This document shows positions 26,634 through 35,132 of a stretch of 64,000 nt of DNA, piece after piece (position 1 is the stretch's first letter; each line of letters starts with the position of its first letter). Source of the DNA: Peptacetobacter hiranonis (GTDB taxonomy: Bacteria; Bacillota; Clostridia; Peptostreptococcales; Peptostreptococcaceae); NCBI RefSeq assembly GCF_008151785.1, contig NZ_CP036523.1, positions 558,001 to 622,000 of the forward strand, given 5' to 3'. The position numbers and the translations under genes are program-made. The notes under the pieces were generated by a model. It did no database searches and had not been told where the DNA came from. It worked only from the letters and a program-made list of their open reading frames with translations.

Positions 26634-27173
26634 ATGGACATAACTAAAAAGAAATGGGAAACAATGTACACAGAAGAGGACATTGCAAAAAGAGTAAAAG
26701 AACTTGGAAAACAGATAACAGAAGACTATAAAGATAAAAAATTAATGGTAGTTGCACTACTTAGAGGAAGCTTTATATTCTGCGCAGACTTAGTTAGAAG
26801 CATAGATTTACCACTAAGAGTAAACTTCATGACAACATCTAGCTATGGAAATTCAGAAGAAACTAGTGGAACAGTTAAAGTATCTTCAGATGTAACTGTA
26901 GATTTAGAAGGATACGATGTGCTTGTAGTTGATGATATAACTGACAGTGCAGTGACTATGGATTTCGTACTTAAACATTTAAAAGCTAAAAATCCAGCGA
27001 GTATAAAAAGCTGCGTGCTATTAGACAAACCTTCAAGAAGAAAAGTTGACTTAGTGCCAGACTACTGTGGATATGAAGTAGAGGATAAATTCGTTGTTGG
27101 ATACGGATTTGACTGTGGAGATTACTTCAGAAACGTACCATACATATTCAACGTAACAGACGAAGATAGATAA
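26634..27173 (+). CDS. hpt: Hypoxanthine phosphoribosyltransferase
   Basis: 179 residues, normal for the family. The PRPP-binding loop is VLVVDDITDSAVTMDF, a slightly unusual version of the usual DIxDTG..L. The pyrophosphate-contact loop is ALLRGSFIFCADL, and DKPSRRKVDLVPDYCGYEVEDKFVVGYG is typical. It salvages hypoxanthine and guanine to IMP and GMP. GGAGG ribosome site. Single gene with its own promoter and terminator. Confidence 0.9.
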   Translation: MDITKKKWETMYTEEDIAKRVKELGKQITEDYKDKKLMVVALLRGSFIFCADLVRSIDLPLRVNFMTTSSYGNSEETSGTVKVSSDVTVDLEGYDVLVVDDITDSAVTMDFVLKHLKAKNPASIKSCVLLDKPSRRKVDLVPDYCGYEVEDKFVVGYGFDCGDYFRNVPYIFNVTDEDR

Positions 27174-27183
27174 TTAGAGAAGT

Positions 27184-27212
27184 AGACCTTTGTATATTTA
27201 CAAGGGTCTTTC
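27184..27212 (+). terminator. hpt terminator
   Basis: AGACCTTTGTA / TACAAGGGTCT hairpin then TTCT. Confidence 0.75.
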
Positions 27213-27345
27213 TACGTTTGCATTCTTTTCAAATCACACAATAAAGATTTTTTATTTAAACTATGATATAATATTTATTGAAAAGATGACAAAATAGAGC
27301 GGTGGCAACCTTTTAGAATCCTCCTAATGTTTTAGAAGGGAGGTT

Positions 27346-27507
27346 ATGTCTGTGGTAGAGACAGTATTAACGCTAATTGTGATACCTATATTTGTAGGTG
27401 TAGCAATAAACAAACTATCTAAAGACAAAAAAGAAAAAAACCACCAATCTATTAGCCGTAGTGGTGGTTTTACATTTTCTCTTGTAATTAAATTCAAGAA
27501 AGATTAA
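27346..27507 (+). CDS. Type I toxin-like small membrane peptide A
   Basis: 53 residues: an N-terminal membrane helix (VVETVLTLIVIPIFVGVAI), a lysine-rich stretch (NKLSKDKKEKNHQS), then SGGFTFSLVIKFKKD. Its paralog at 28599 has the same length and layout. The leader CCTCC (27320) can pair with the GGGAGG ribosome site, a feature typical of type I toxin mRNAs. TATAAT at 27267 may drive it. A minus-strand antisense RNA overlaps its 3' half. It resembles the type I toxin modules described in C. difficile; toxicity itself is inference. Confidence 0.78.
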   Translation: MSVVETVLTLIVIPIFVGVAINKLSKDKKEKNHQSISRSGGFTFSLVIKFKKD

Positions 27508-27534
27508 TAGCCTAGCTATTGCTCTAGTAATCTT
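27432..27534 (-). ncRNA. Antisense antitoxin RNA for toxin A
   Basis: The minus-strand promoter TTGATA (27569-27564) -17 bp- TATAAT (27546-27541) is excellent. Transcription would start near 27534 and end at the hairpin AACCACCACTACGGC...TGGTGGTT followed by T7 (plus-strand 27433-27469), giving ~100 bases complementary to the toxin 3' half. Confidence 0.72.
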
Positions 27535-27597
27535 TTCTTTATTATATCATACTGCTATTCTAGTATCAAGTTATCCATTTACACTTGTTATTTTATT

Positions 27598-28347
27598 TTA
27601 TAATATATCCTTCATATCATATAATCCGTTTTCTTTGTCTAATATCTTCTTAGCAGCAAATATTGCACCTTCAGCGAAAATTGCATTAGACTGTGCATGA
27701 TGAGCAAGTGTTACAACTTCACTGTCACCACAGAATAGCACATCGTGGTCAGAAACTATATTTCCACCTCTTACAGAACTAACTCCAATATCTCCCGACT
27801 GTCTTTTACAACTTCTGCCAGATCTACCAAATAAACCTTTAACATCAGGAAGAACTTCCTGTATTGCAGAGATAAGCATCTTAGATGTACCACTTGGAGC
27901 ATCTTCTTTTCTATTGTGATGTTTTTCAACTATTTCTATATCAAAATCAAGAAGCTTAGCAGCCTGTTTAACTAGCTCGATAAGAACATTTACACCAACT
28001 GAAGTATTGTGAGAAAGAAGCACAGGAACTTCCTTAGAAACGTCCTCAATAGCTGCATCCTGTTCTGCAGTAAATCCAGTTGTAGCGATAACAACAGGAG
28101 TTTTAGTTTTTAGAACGTACTTTAACATAGAGTCAAGATTATCAGGATGAGAGAAGTCTATTATCGCATCAGCTTCAACATCGCAATTATCAAAACTCTT
28201 GAATAACTTAACATTTCCGTCGCAAGTACCTGTCTCAAGAGAACGGCTAACACCAGCCACTAACTCACACTCGCTGTCCTTAGCAACACACTCTCTTAAA
28301 ATTTTACCAACGCCGCCACTATAGCCACATATAATAACTCTTAACAT
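27598..28347 (-). CDS. dapB: Dihydrodipicolinate reductase paralog (second DapB)
   Basis: 249 residues. NAD(P)-binding start VIICGYSGGVGKI, ATTGF, and catalytic EKHHNRKEDAPSGTS. The start MLRVIICGYSG follows a GGGGGTAA site; a longer start has none. Same length as the DapB at 29891 but diverged. It lies outside the lysine-riboswitch operon, separated by toxin B. Probably reduces HTPA to tetrahydrodipicolinate; specialisation of one copy cannot be judged. Confidence 0.88.
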   Translation of the reverse strand: MLRVIICGYSGGVGKILRECVAKDSECELVAGVSRSLETGTCDGNVKLFKSFDNCDVEADAIIDFSHPDNLDSMLKYVLKTKTPVVIATTGFTAEQDAAIEDVSKEVPVLLSHNTSVGVNVLIELVKQAAKLLDFDIEIVEKHHNRKEDAPSGTSKMLISAIQEVLPDVKGLFGRSGRSCKRQSGDIGVSSVRGGNIVSDHDVLFCGDSEVVTLAHHAQSNAIFAEGAIFAAKKILDKENGLYDMKDIL

Positions 28348-28507
28348 ACTTATTACCCCCAAAATTAAAAATTCAGAAAAATTAATTTCCATGACTTAAT
28401 TTTAACATTTTAAAGAGAAATATAGTAGGGGGAAAATAAATATTATTTTAAATATAATTTCAATAAAACAGTATTAATTAATAAGATTGTAATAAAATAT
28501 TATGATG

Positions 28508-28516
28508 TGTTATAAT
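28508..28516 (+). promoter_or_regulatory. Toxin B promoter (extended -10)
   Basis: TGTTATAAT: TG-N-TATAAT extended -10, about 80 bases upstream of the toxin start. Confidence 0.55.
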
Positions 28517-28598
28517 AAAGTTGGAGCAAGAAATGAAAAAATAGGTGGTTTCCAGTTGAAGTAAATCCTCTTAGAGCAACTGAAAGGAGGTTTTCAAA

Positions 28599-28760
28599 AT
28601 GGACTTTGAAGAGATAATAAAGTTACTCATAATACCGATTATTGTCGGTGTAGTAATTAATCGTATATCTGACAAAAAAGAAAAAAGCCACCGAAAAACT
28701 GTTGGTCGCAGGAACGGTGGCTTTACCTTTACTTTAACTATTAAGTTGAAGAAGAGGTAA
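28599..28760 (+). CDS. Type I toxin-like small membrane peptide B
   Basis: 53 residues: membrane helix EEIIKLLIIPIIVGVVI, lysine/arginine-rich middle (RISDKKEKSHRKTVGRR), then NGGFTFTLTIKLKKR. The leader CCTCTT (28566) can pair with the AAGGAGG ribosome site, so translation is probably masked. Paralog of toxin A and of the remnant at 26294. Convergent antisense RNA on the other strand. It lies between dapB (27598) and dapH and interrupts the lysine gene group. Confidence 0.8.
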   Translation: MDFEEIIKLLIIPIIVGVVINRISDKKEKSHRKTVGRRNGGFTFTLTIKLKKR

Positions 28761-28792
28761 CCCTCTAAACCTCTACTCCATCTATATTTCTT
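28675..28792 (-). ncRNA. Antisense antitoxin RNA for toxin B
   Basis: The minus-strand extended -10 TGTTATAAT (TATAAT at 28804-28799) is preceded by TGGCTC at 17 bases, as at the remnant locus. It terminates at GCCACCG...CGGTGGC followed by T6CT6 (plus-strand 28675-28723). Predicted ~115 bases, overlapping the 3' half of toxin B. Confidence 0.7.
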
Positions 28793-28912
28793 GCTCTTAT
28801 TATAACATACTTTAAGAATATGAGCCACTTTTTATAGGCTCTTTTTTAGATTTCATAACCATATAAAATAAGATACAATCTGCTTTAGCATTTAGCAAGC
28901 GCCTTATGCAAA

Positions 28913-29086
28913 GACAGGATAGAATAATAATGGAAATAAAAATAGGATAAGGAATTACCGACGCAGCGACAATGGAGGACGCGTATTTTACTAGCACAAA
29001 AGCAAATAACTGTAACACGCGTCCGATCTTGGAGCAAGTGGTAATCCTTATCCTATTTTTCTATTTCCTAGTATTACAACTGTCTT
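28913..29086 (-). repeat. Gene-tail palindrome 4 (dapH)
   Basis: Read on the minus strand: left arm 29086-29035 (last dapH codons, stop, trailer), core 29034-28967 beginning CTCCAAGATC and ending ATTGTCG with inner stem GGACGCG/CGCGTCC, right arm 28966-28913 inverted back to AAGACAG in the coding end. Confidence 0.82.
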
Positions 29087-29787
29087 AAATCATCTAGTAG
29101 TTTTGTTTTTTCACTAGTTTTTTCATCTTTCATCTTCACAACTTTAGCTGGAGAACCAGCAACGACAGCACCTGCAGGAACATCTTTAGTGACAACAGAA
29201 CCAGCTGCAACAACAGCACCTTCTCCTATTCTCACACCTTCAAGAATAACTGCATTAGCACCAATCATAACATTGTCCTCAACTATAACTGGATCTGCTG
29301 AAGGTGGCTCAAGAACACCAGCGACAACAGCACCTGCACCTAGATGAACATTCTTACCAAGAGTACCTCTAGCGCCGACAACAGCATTCATATCTACCAT
29401 TGTTCCTTCACCGATAACAGCACCGATATTAACAACAGCACCCATCATAACTACTGCATTCTTTTCAATAGTAACCATATCTCTGATAATTGAGCCTGGT
29501 TCTATTCTTGCTGACTCGTGAAGAGTATTTTTTAGAGGAATAGCAGAATTTCTTCTATCGTATTCTACATGAATATCTCTTATACAGTCCTCTCTCTGAT
29601 TAAGAGCAGCCATTATAGCATCGTAGTCCCCGATAAATATATGAAAAGAATCTGTTCCAAAAACTTTGTATTCATCAGTAGACTCAAAGTTGTATGGATC
29701 AGTATTTACATAAACTTTAACAGGAGTCTTTTTCTCAACTTCCTTTATATATCTTGCTATTTCATAAGCATCGTTTAAATTTACCAT
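29074..29787 (-). CDS. dapH: Tetrahydrodipicolinate N-acetyltransferase
   Basis: 237 residues. An N-terminal alpha/beta domain is followed by left-handed beta-helix hexapeptide repeats ([46 protein letters not shown]), typical of DapH. It acetylates tetrahydrodipicolinate with acetyl-CoA in the acetylated lysine/DAP branch. Last gene of the asd-dapA-dapB-dapH operon. AAGGGGTG ribosome site. Confidence 0.93.
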   Translation of the reverse strand: MVNLNDAYEIARYIKEVEKKTPVKVYVNTDPYNFESTDEYKVFGTDSFHIFIGDYDAIMAALNQREDCIRDIHVEYDRRNSAIPLKNTLHESARIEPGSIIRDMVTIEKNAVVMMGAVVNIGAVIGEGTMVDMNAVVGARGTLGKNVHLGAGAVVAGVLEPPSADPVIVEDNVMIGANAVILEGVRIGEGAVVAAGSVVTKDVPAGAVVAGSPAKVVKMKDEKTSEKTKLLDDLRQL

Positions 29788-29890
29788 TAGGCAACACCCC
29801 TTTAAAAAAATTTAGTTTAATAACTTTAACTAATAACTTTATTCCCCGTTTGAAACATATACTAACATCTAATCCCCAAAATATTAAAAA

Positions 29891-30640
29891 CTATTTTAAC
29901 ATATCGTCCATATTGTAGAATCCAGATTCTTTATCAGCTATAAATTTAGCTGCAGCTAATGCACCGTTGGCAAATATCTGTCTTGACTGAGCCTGATGAC
30001 TTATAGTTACAACTTCACTATCTCCGCAGAATAATGCGTCGTGTTCACCAACTATAGTACCACCTCTAACAGCACTTATACCTATATCGCCAGGCTGTCT
30101 CTTACAGCTTCTACCAGATCTTCCATTAACAACATTAGATTCTGGAAGTACTTCTTTAACCCCATTTGCTATCATTATAGCTGTACCACTTGGAGCATCT
30201 ACTTTTCTGTTGTGGTGTTTTTCAACTATTTCTATATCAAATCCGTTAAGAAGTTTTGCAGCTTCCTTAACTAATTTAACCATTATATTTACACCAAGTG
30301 ACATATTGTAAGAGAAGAATACAGGTATTTCCTCAGATGCTTTGTGTATTCTTTCTATTTCTTCATCATTAAAACCAGTAGTTGCTATAACTATTGGAGT
30401 TTTAGTTCTTAAAGCGTATCCAAGTACGTTGTCTAAGTTTGCGTGGTTAGAGAAGTCTATGATAACATCTCCTTTTTCTTCGCAATCAGCTAATTTTTCA
30501 TATATTGTTATATCCTGTACACATTTACTTTTATCGTAAGCCTGAACAAAAGCAAGTTCGCAGTTTTCGTCTGCTCTTACTGTTTCAGCAACTATTCTTC
30601 CCATTTTCCCGTCGTATCCTGTAGATATTACTCTTAACAT
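29891..30640 (-). CDS. dapB: Dihydrodipicolinate reductase
   Basis: 249 residues. VISTGYDGKMGRIVAETV, ATTGF, EKHHNRKVDAPSGTA. It is inside the riboswitch-controlled operon between dapA and dapH, so this is the main biosynthetic copy. AGGAGG ribosome site. Confidence 0.94.
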   Translation of the reverse strand: MLRVISTGYDGKMGRIVAETVRADENCELAFVQAYDKSKCVQDITIYEKLADCEEKGDVIIDFSNHANLDNVLGYALRTKTPIVIATTGFNDEEIERIHKASEEIPVFFSYNMSLGVNIMVKLVKEAAKLLNGFDIEIVEKHHNRKVDAPSGTAIMIANGVKEVLPESNVVNGRSGRSCKRQPGDIGISAVRGGTIVGEHDALFCGDSEVVTISHQAQSRQIFANGALAAAKFIADKESGFYNMDDMLK

Positions 30641-30800
30641 AATTTCCTCCTAATTAAAAACTTAATTCTTTCAAGTACAATTATTAAAAACTTGATTAAG
30701 TTATATTTTATTTCAATTATTTTATATCATAAATTTAAAATTGGATTGCAAAATATCAGATATAAATCCAACCTTCTGCAATCCAATGATTTACAAATTA

Positions 30801-31688
30801 CTAAGCCTGAACTTTAAGTCCTGCATTTATTAATTCTTTTTTTAGAACTTCAAGATTAGCAGGGTCCATATTATCAAGTGGAAGTCTTAAATCTCCAACT
30901 TCAAATCCAAGTAAATTCATAGCAGTTTTAACTGGTATAGGATTTACTTCTATGAATAATGCAGCGATTAGAGCGTCTAAATCTAACTGTATTTTTCTTG
31001 AACCTTCAACATCTCCGTTAAGATATTTTTCAACTAAATCGTGAGTTTCTCTAGGGCATACGTTAGCAAGAACAGATATAACCCCATGTCCTCCTAATGA
31101 TAATAGAGGAACTATTGAATCGTCGTTTCCAGAGTATATAGCGAAATCTTCTGGAACTAAGCTTGCTATTTCAGCAACCTGTCCTAAATCTCCACTAGCT
31201 TCTTTAACAGCAACTATATTAGGAACCTGAGCAAGTTCAGCTATTAAAGCTGGAGATATGTTCATACAAGTTCTTCCAGGAACGTTGTATAAGATTATTG
31301 GTATATTAACGCTTTCTGCTATTGTTACGAAATGTTTTTTAAGACCAGATTTATTAGCTTTGTTGTAGTATGGAGTTATTATTAATAATCCGTCAACACC
31401 AAGAGCTTCAGCTTTCTGGCTTAATTCAACAGAATGCATAGTATTGTTTGATCCTGTTCCAGCTATAACTGGTATTCTTCCATTTACTTTTTTAACTGTA
31501 AATTCTAAAACAGAAAGTATTTCTTCATCTGACATTGTAGTAGCTTCACCAGTAGTACCACAAGAAACTATAGCGTCAGTTTTGTTTTCTATATGATATT
31601 CGATAAGTTCAGCTAATTTATCGAAGTTTACCTTATTATCTTTTGTGAATGGTGTTACAAGAGCAACTGCAGAACCTTTAAATAACAT
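30801..31688 (-). CDS. dapA: 4-hydroxy-tetrahydrodipicolinate synthase
   Basis: 295 residues. [24 protein letters not shown] (catalytic Tyr), [12 protein letters not shown] (Schiff-base Lys), [22 protein letters not shown]. Condenses pyruvate with aspartate semialdehyde. Second gene of the lysine operon. Confidence 0.96.
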   Translation of the reverse strand: MLFKGSAVALVTPFTKDNKVNFDKLAELIEYHIENKTDAIVSCGTTGEATTMSDEEILSVLEFTVKKVNGRIPVIAGTGSNNTMHSVELSQKAEALGVDGLLIITPYYNKANKSGLKKHFVTIAESVNIPIILYNVPGRTCMNISPALIAELAQVPNIVAVKEASGDLGQVAEIASLVPEDFAIYSGNDDSIVPLLSLGGHGVISVLANVCPRETHDLVEKYLNGDVEGSRKIQLDLDALIAALFIEVNPIPVKTAMNLLGFEVGDLRLPLDNMDPANLEVLKKELINAGLKVQA

Positions 31689-31726
31689 TTGAGATCGACC
31701 CCTTTTCTTAAAAAATATAATTTATT

Positions 31727-32731
31727 TTAAACTAATTCCATTTCTATAGCTTTTTCAGCTATCTGAACTGCATTAGTAGCAGCACCTTTTCTTATGTTGT
31801 CAGCTACAACCCATAGGTTAACACCGCTATCAACACTGAAGTCTCTTCTTATTCTACCAACGAATACTTCATCTCTATCAGAGAATTCAGCTGCAGTAGG
31901 GTATAGGTTTTCTGCCGGGTTATCAACAACAACAACATTTTCCATAGCAGCTAAAGTAGCTACAAGTTCATCTAAATCGAAATCTTTTTCGAATTCAAGG
32001 TTTATAGACTCACTGTGTCCGTTTTTAACTGGTACTCTTACAGTAGTAGCAGTTATTCTTATAGAATCATCGCAAAGGATTTTTCTAGTTTCGTTGACCA
32101 TTTTCATTTCTTCTTTAGTATATCCATTGTCTAAGAATGAATCTATGTGAGGAAGACAGTTGAAAGCTATTGGATGTGGGTAGAATCCTGTTGGATTTCC
32201 TTTTGATCCTTCTTCTAAATCTTCAACACCTTTAACACCAGAACCAGAAACAGCCTGATATGTAGAATATACTACTCTTTTTATAGTGTATTTATCATGT
32301 AATGCTTTTAATGGTAACATAGCCTGAATTGTAGAACAGTTAGGATTAGCTATTATTCCTTTTTTGTGTTCTTTTATTGCTTCTGGATTTACTTCAGGAA
32401 CAACTAGTGGAACTTCTGGATCCATTCTCCAGAAACTAGAGTTGTCTACAACTAAAGCGCCATTTGCTGCAGCTATTGGAGCGAATTTTCCACTTGTAGA
32501 ACCTCCAGCTGAGAATAAAGCGATATCTATGTTTCTTCCAGTAAATGAATCTTCAGTTAATTCTTCAACAGTGTATTCTTTTCCAGCGAAAGTTACTTTT
32601 TTACCTGCTGATTTTGAAGAAGAGAAAAGATATAAATCATTTATTGGGAATTCTCTTTCTTCTAAAACTTTTAGGAATGTTCTTCCTACCATACCAGTAG
32701 CACCAACTACTGCTAAATTTACTTTTTTCAT
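31727..32731 (-). CDS. asd: Aspartate-semialdehyde dehydrogenase
   Basis: 334 residues. NADP-binding VVGATGMVGRTFLKVLEE, catalytic Cys in NPNCSTIQAMLPLK, and RVPVKNGHSESI. First gene of the lysine operon, directly behind the riboswitch. AGGTGA ribosome site. Confidence 0.96.
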   Translation of the reverse strand: MKKVNLAVVGATGMVGRTFLKVLEEREFPINDLYLFSSSKSAGKKVTFAGKEYTVEELTEDSFTGRNIDIALFSAGGSTSGKFAPIAAANGALVVDNSSFWRMDPEVPLVVPEVNPEAIKEHKKGIIANPNCSTIQAMLPLKALHDKYTIKRVVYSTYQAVSGSGVKGVEDLEEGSKGNPTGFYPHPIAFNCLPHIDSFLDNGYTKEEMKMVNETRKILCDDSIRITATTVRVPVKNGHSESINLEFEKDFDLDELVATLAAMENVVVVDNPAENLYPTAAEFSDRDEVFVGRIRRDFSVDSGVNLWVVADNIRKGAATNAVQIAEKAIEMELV

Positions 32732-32904
32732 TAAAAATCACCTCATAAACATTATACATTATTTTTAATATTCTATCTGCAATTTTAAACTTTTAAAGCT
32801 AAATATTTAGGTCTACGTTAATTTTATGTATAAATTACTTGTAAAAGTTAAATAACATTCTTATTTATGAAAGTTAAATAACAGTCAAAAAAGTTCTATA
32901 TACA

Positions 32905-33125
32905 CAAAAGACGCACAAAGGAATACCTTGTACGTCTATAAATTCTTATAGCAAAGTAAACCTTGTAGCTCAACACTAAACAAGTGACAGTGCAGTATAT
33001 ATTTTATACTACCCCAGAAAAAATCTGTGCCCAGATAAATTCTTCGGCTATTTTCCCTTTCTTACGAGATAAGTTTGCCAACTAGCTCGCAATACTGATG
33101 AAAACAGCGCCTCTACGCAGGTTAT
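32905..33125 (-). promoter_or_regulatory. Lysine riboswitch (L box) with terminator
   Basis: On the minus strand: CTGCGTAGAGGCGC, AGTAT, GGGAAAATAGCCGAAG, CTGG, and CTGTCACTTG in the order of the lysine riboswitch aptamer. It is followed by a terminator hairpin AGACGTACAAGG/CCTTTGTGCGTCT then TTTT (32937-32905). Lysine should switch off asd-dapA-dapB-dapH. Confidence 0.93.
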
Positions 33126-33151
33126 AGATATTAAATTAAACTCTTAAAGCA

Positions 33152-33180
33152 ATAATAATACATTCTAGTAAAAATTGCAA
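33152..33180 (-). promoter_or_regulatory. Promoter of the lysine operon
   Basis: Minus strand TTGCAA (33180-33175) -17 bp- TATTAT (33157-33152), just upstream of the riboswitch. Confidence 0.68.
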
Positions 33181-33429
33181 TACAAATTTGAATAACAAAT
33201 GAGAATATTAAGAAAAATTCGATTTGAAAAACTTCAAGACAAAGTCAAATTTTTTATAAGAAAGCGATATTTTTTATTAAAAATTATGTATAATAAAAGT
33301 GGACATAAAATAAAAAAATTATAATAAAATTGTTTTAGAAAATTTTTTATTGCTTAAAAACTTTTTGATGAAACAAGTTTATTTTAGACATTGCAAAAAA
33401 TATTAAAATAATACAATATGGAGGACAAA

Positions 33430-34626
33430 ATGGATACTTTAAAAGAGTTATACAAAATAGGGAATGGGCCATCAAGCTCACATACAATGGGGCCACAGAG
33501 AGCAGCAGAAAGATTTAAAAACGAAAATCCAGATGCAGATAGCTTTAGAGCAACACTTTACGGAAGTTTAGCAGCTACAGGTGCTGGTCATTTAACTGAC
33601 TACATAATAATAAAAACTATAGCTCCTAAAAAAGTTGAGATAGTATGGAGAGAAGATATAATAAAAGACTTCCATCCAAATGGAATGTTACTTGAAGCTC
33701 TTGATAAAGACGGAAATACTACTGCACAGTGGGAAGTATTCTCAGTAGGTGGTGGATCTCTTGCTGAAGAAGGAAAGAGAAATACTTCTGCAGTTAAAGA
33801 AACATATCCTCTAAGTACTATGGACGAGATAGTAAAATGGTGCAAAGACAACAACAAAACATTAGTTGATTTTGCCTTAGAAAATGAAGATAGTGACATA
33901 ATGGATCACATAAATACAATAAGAGAAGCTATGAAAAAATCAATAGATGAAGGATTAGCTACTAATGAAGTAATACCAGGAAAATTACACTTAAAGAGAA
34001 GAGCTGGAGTATTCTATGAAAACTTCAAAAAAACTAACGACTTCTCTACATTAGTTTACGCTTATGCACTAGCAGCTTCTGAACAGAATGCTTCTGGTAA
34101 TATAATAGTAACTGCACCAACTTGTGGTTCTGCAGGTGTTCTACCAGGTATATTCTTCGCTATGAAAGATTACATGAATTTAACTGATGAACAGGTAAAC
34201 GAAGCTATAATAGTAGCTGGTATAATAGGAAATATAATAAAAACTAATGCGTCTATTTCAGGTGCAGAAGTTGGATGTCAGGGTGAAGTAGGTGCTGCAT
34301 GTTCAATGGCAGCTGGAGCAGTTGCTTATCTTCAGGGAGGTTCTATAGACCATATAGAATACGCAGCTGAGATAGCTCTTGAACACCACTTAGGTATGAC
34401 TTGTGACCCAGTTTACGGATATGTTCAGATACCTTGTATAGAAAGAAATGCTATGGCAGCACAGAGAGCTTTTGATGCAGCTAAGTATGCTATGATAACA
34501 AATGGTGAACATTCTGTTTCATTAGATCAGGTTGTTGAAACAATGAAAGAAACTGGACTTGACATGCATGACAAATATAAAGAGACAGCTAAAGGAGGAT
34601 TAGCTAAACACTTCTTCTCTTGCTAA
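33430..34626 (+). CDS. L-serine dehydratase, iron-sulfur dependent, single chain
   Basis: 398 residues. The N-terminal beta-domain signature IGNGPSSSHTMGPQRAA is fused to the alpha-domain with cysteines in APTCGSAGVLPG, VGCQGEVGAACSMAAGA and MTCDPVYGYVQIPCIERN. It deaminates serine to pyruvate, a Stickland electron-donor reaction. Start at ATG after GGAGG; an ATG 12 bases earlier lacks a site. Arrangement beta-alpha in one chain as in clostridial SdaA/SdaAB fusions; related to CdsB by its alpha domain. Confidence 0.9.
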   Translation: MDTLKELYKIGNGPSSSHTMGPQRAAERFKNENPDADSFRATLYGSLAATGAGHLTDYIIIKTIAPKKVEIVWREDIIKDFHPNGMLLEALDKDGNTTAQWEVFSVGGGSLAEEGKRNTSAVKETYPLSTMDEIVKWCKDNNKTLVDFALENEDSDIMDHINTIREAMKKSIDEGLATNEVIPGKLHLKRRAGVFYENFKKTNDFSTLVYAYALAASEQNASGNIIVTAPTCGSAGVLPGIFFAMKDYMNLTDEQVNEAIIVAGIIGNIIKTNASISGAEVGCQGEVGAACSMAAGAVAYLQGGSIDHIEYAAEIALEHHLGMTCDPVYGYVQIPCIERNAMAAQRAFDAAKYAMITNGEHSVSLDQVVETMKETGLDMHDKYKETAKGGLAKHFFSC

Positions 34627-34823
34627 TTGGTATATCTTGAGACTGTTGCAATTTTGCAATGGTCTCTTTTTTTATACTCGGATTTTATAAATAATCTCCT
34701 CTCCAGGCAATCAAGTTGCATTGTCGAGTTCGATTTATTTATAAAATTCGAGCAAAAAGAGAACCATTTAGCAAAAGTTGCAACAGTTCACGATGATACA
34801 ATTAATCAAGAGAAGAAGTGTTT
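34606..34823 (+). repeat. Gene-tail palindrome 5 (serine dehydratase)
   Basis: Left arm 34606-34700 (last six codons, stop, native terminator GAGACTGTTGCAA..), short core 34701-34726 (CTCCAGGC..GCATTGTCG), right arm 34727-34823, an inverted copy that returns through the terminator to AAACACTTCTTCTCTTG of the coding end. One of the best-preserved copies. Confidence 0.92.
34637..34672 (+). terminator. Native terminator of serine dehydratase
   Basis: GAGACTGTTGCAA / TTGCAATGGTCTC then T7; duplicated in inverted form in the right arm of the palindrome. Confidence 0.88.
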
Positions 34824-35132
34824 TGACGCTGGGACATAGGGGATATAAGTTTGGTGAAGGAGGTTAGGGAAAAGTTTGTGTTAGCGAAATTTATATTTTA
34901 GATGGAGTGTGTGTTTTATTTTTTTGAAAAAATTCTGAAATTTTGTTGTTTTTTTCTTGTATTTGGTTTTGTTTAATGTATACTATAAATAAATTGTTTT
35001 TTAGTTATGTTTTAGGTATACAAGAATTTTGGGTACAAGGTTTTTGATTGATGAAAAAAAGTATTAATAAAGCACGTGTTAATGAGGTATGTGCTTATTT
35101 GAAATGTATTTTGAGATAGAGGGGTGAGATTT

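Noticed and set aside
28571-28828. Minus-strand frame overlapping toxin B
   Set aside because: It is the complement of the toxin gene and antisense RNA, with no ribosome site or family resemblance.
33182-33296. TATAAT-like sequence near 33291 as serine dehydratase promoter
   Set aside because: No convincing -35 at proper spacing in this AT-rich stretch; too weak to annotate.
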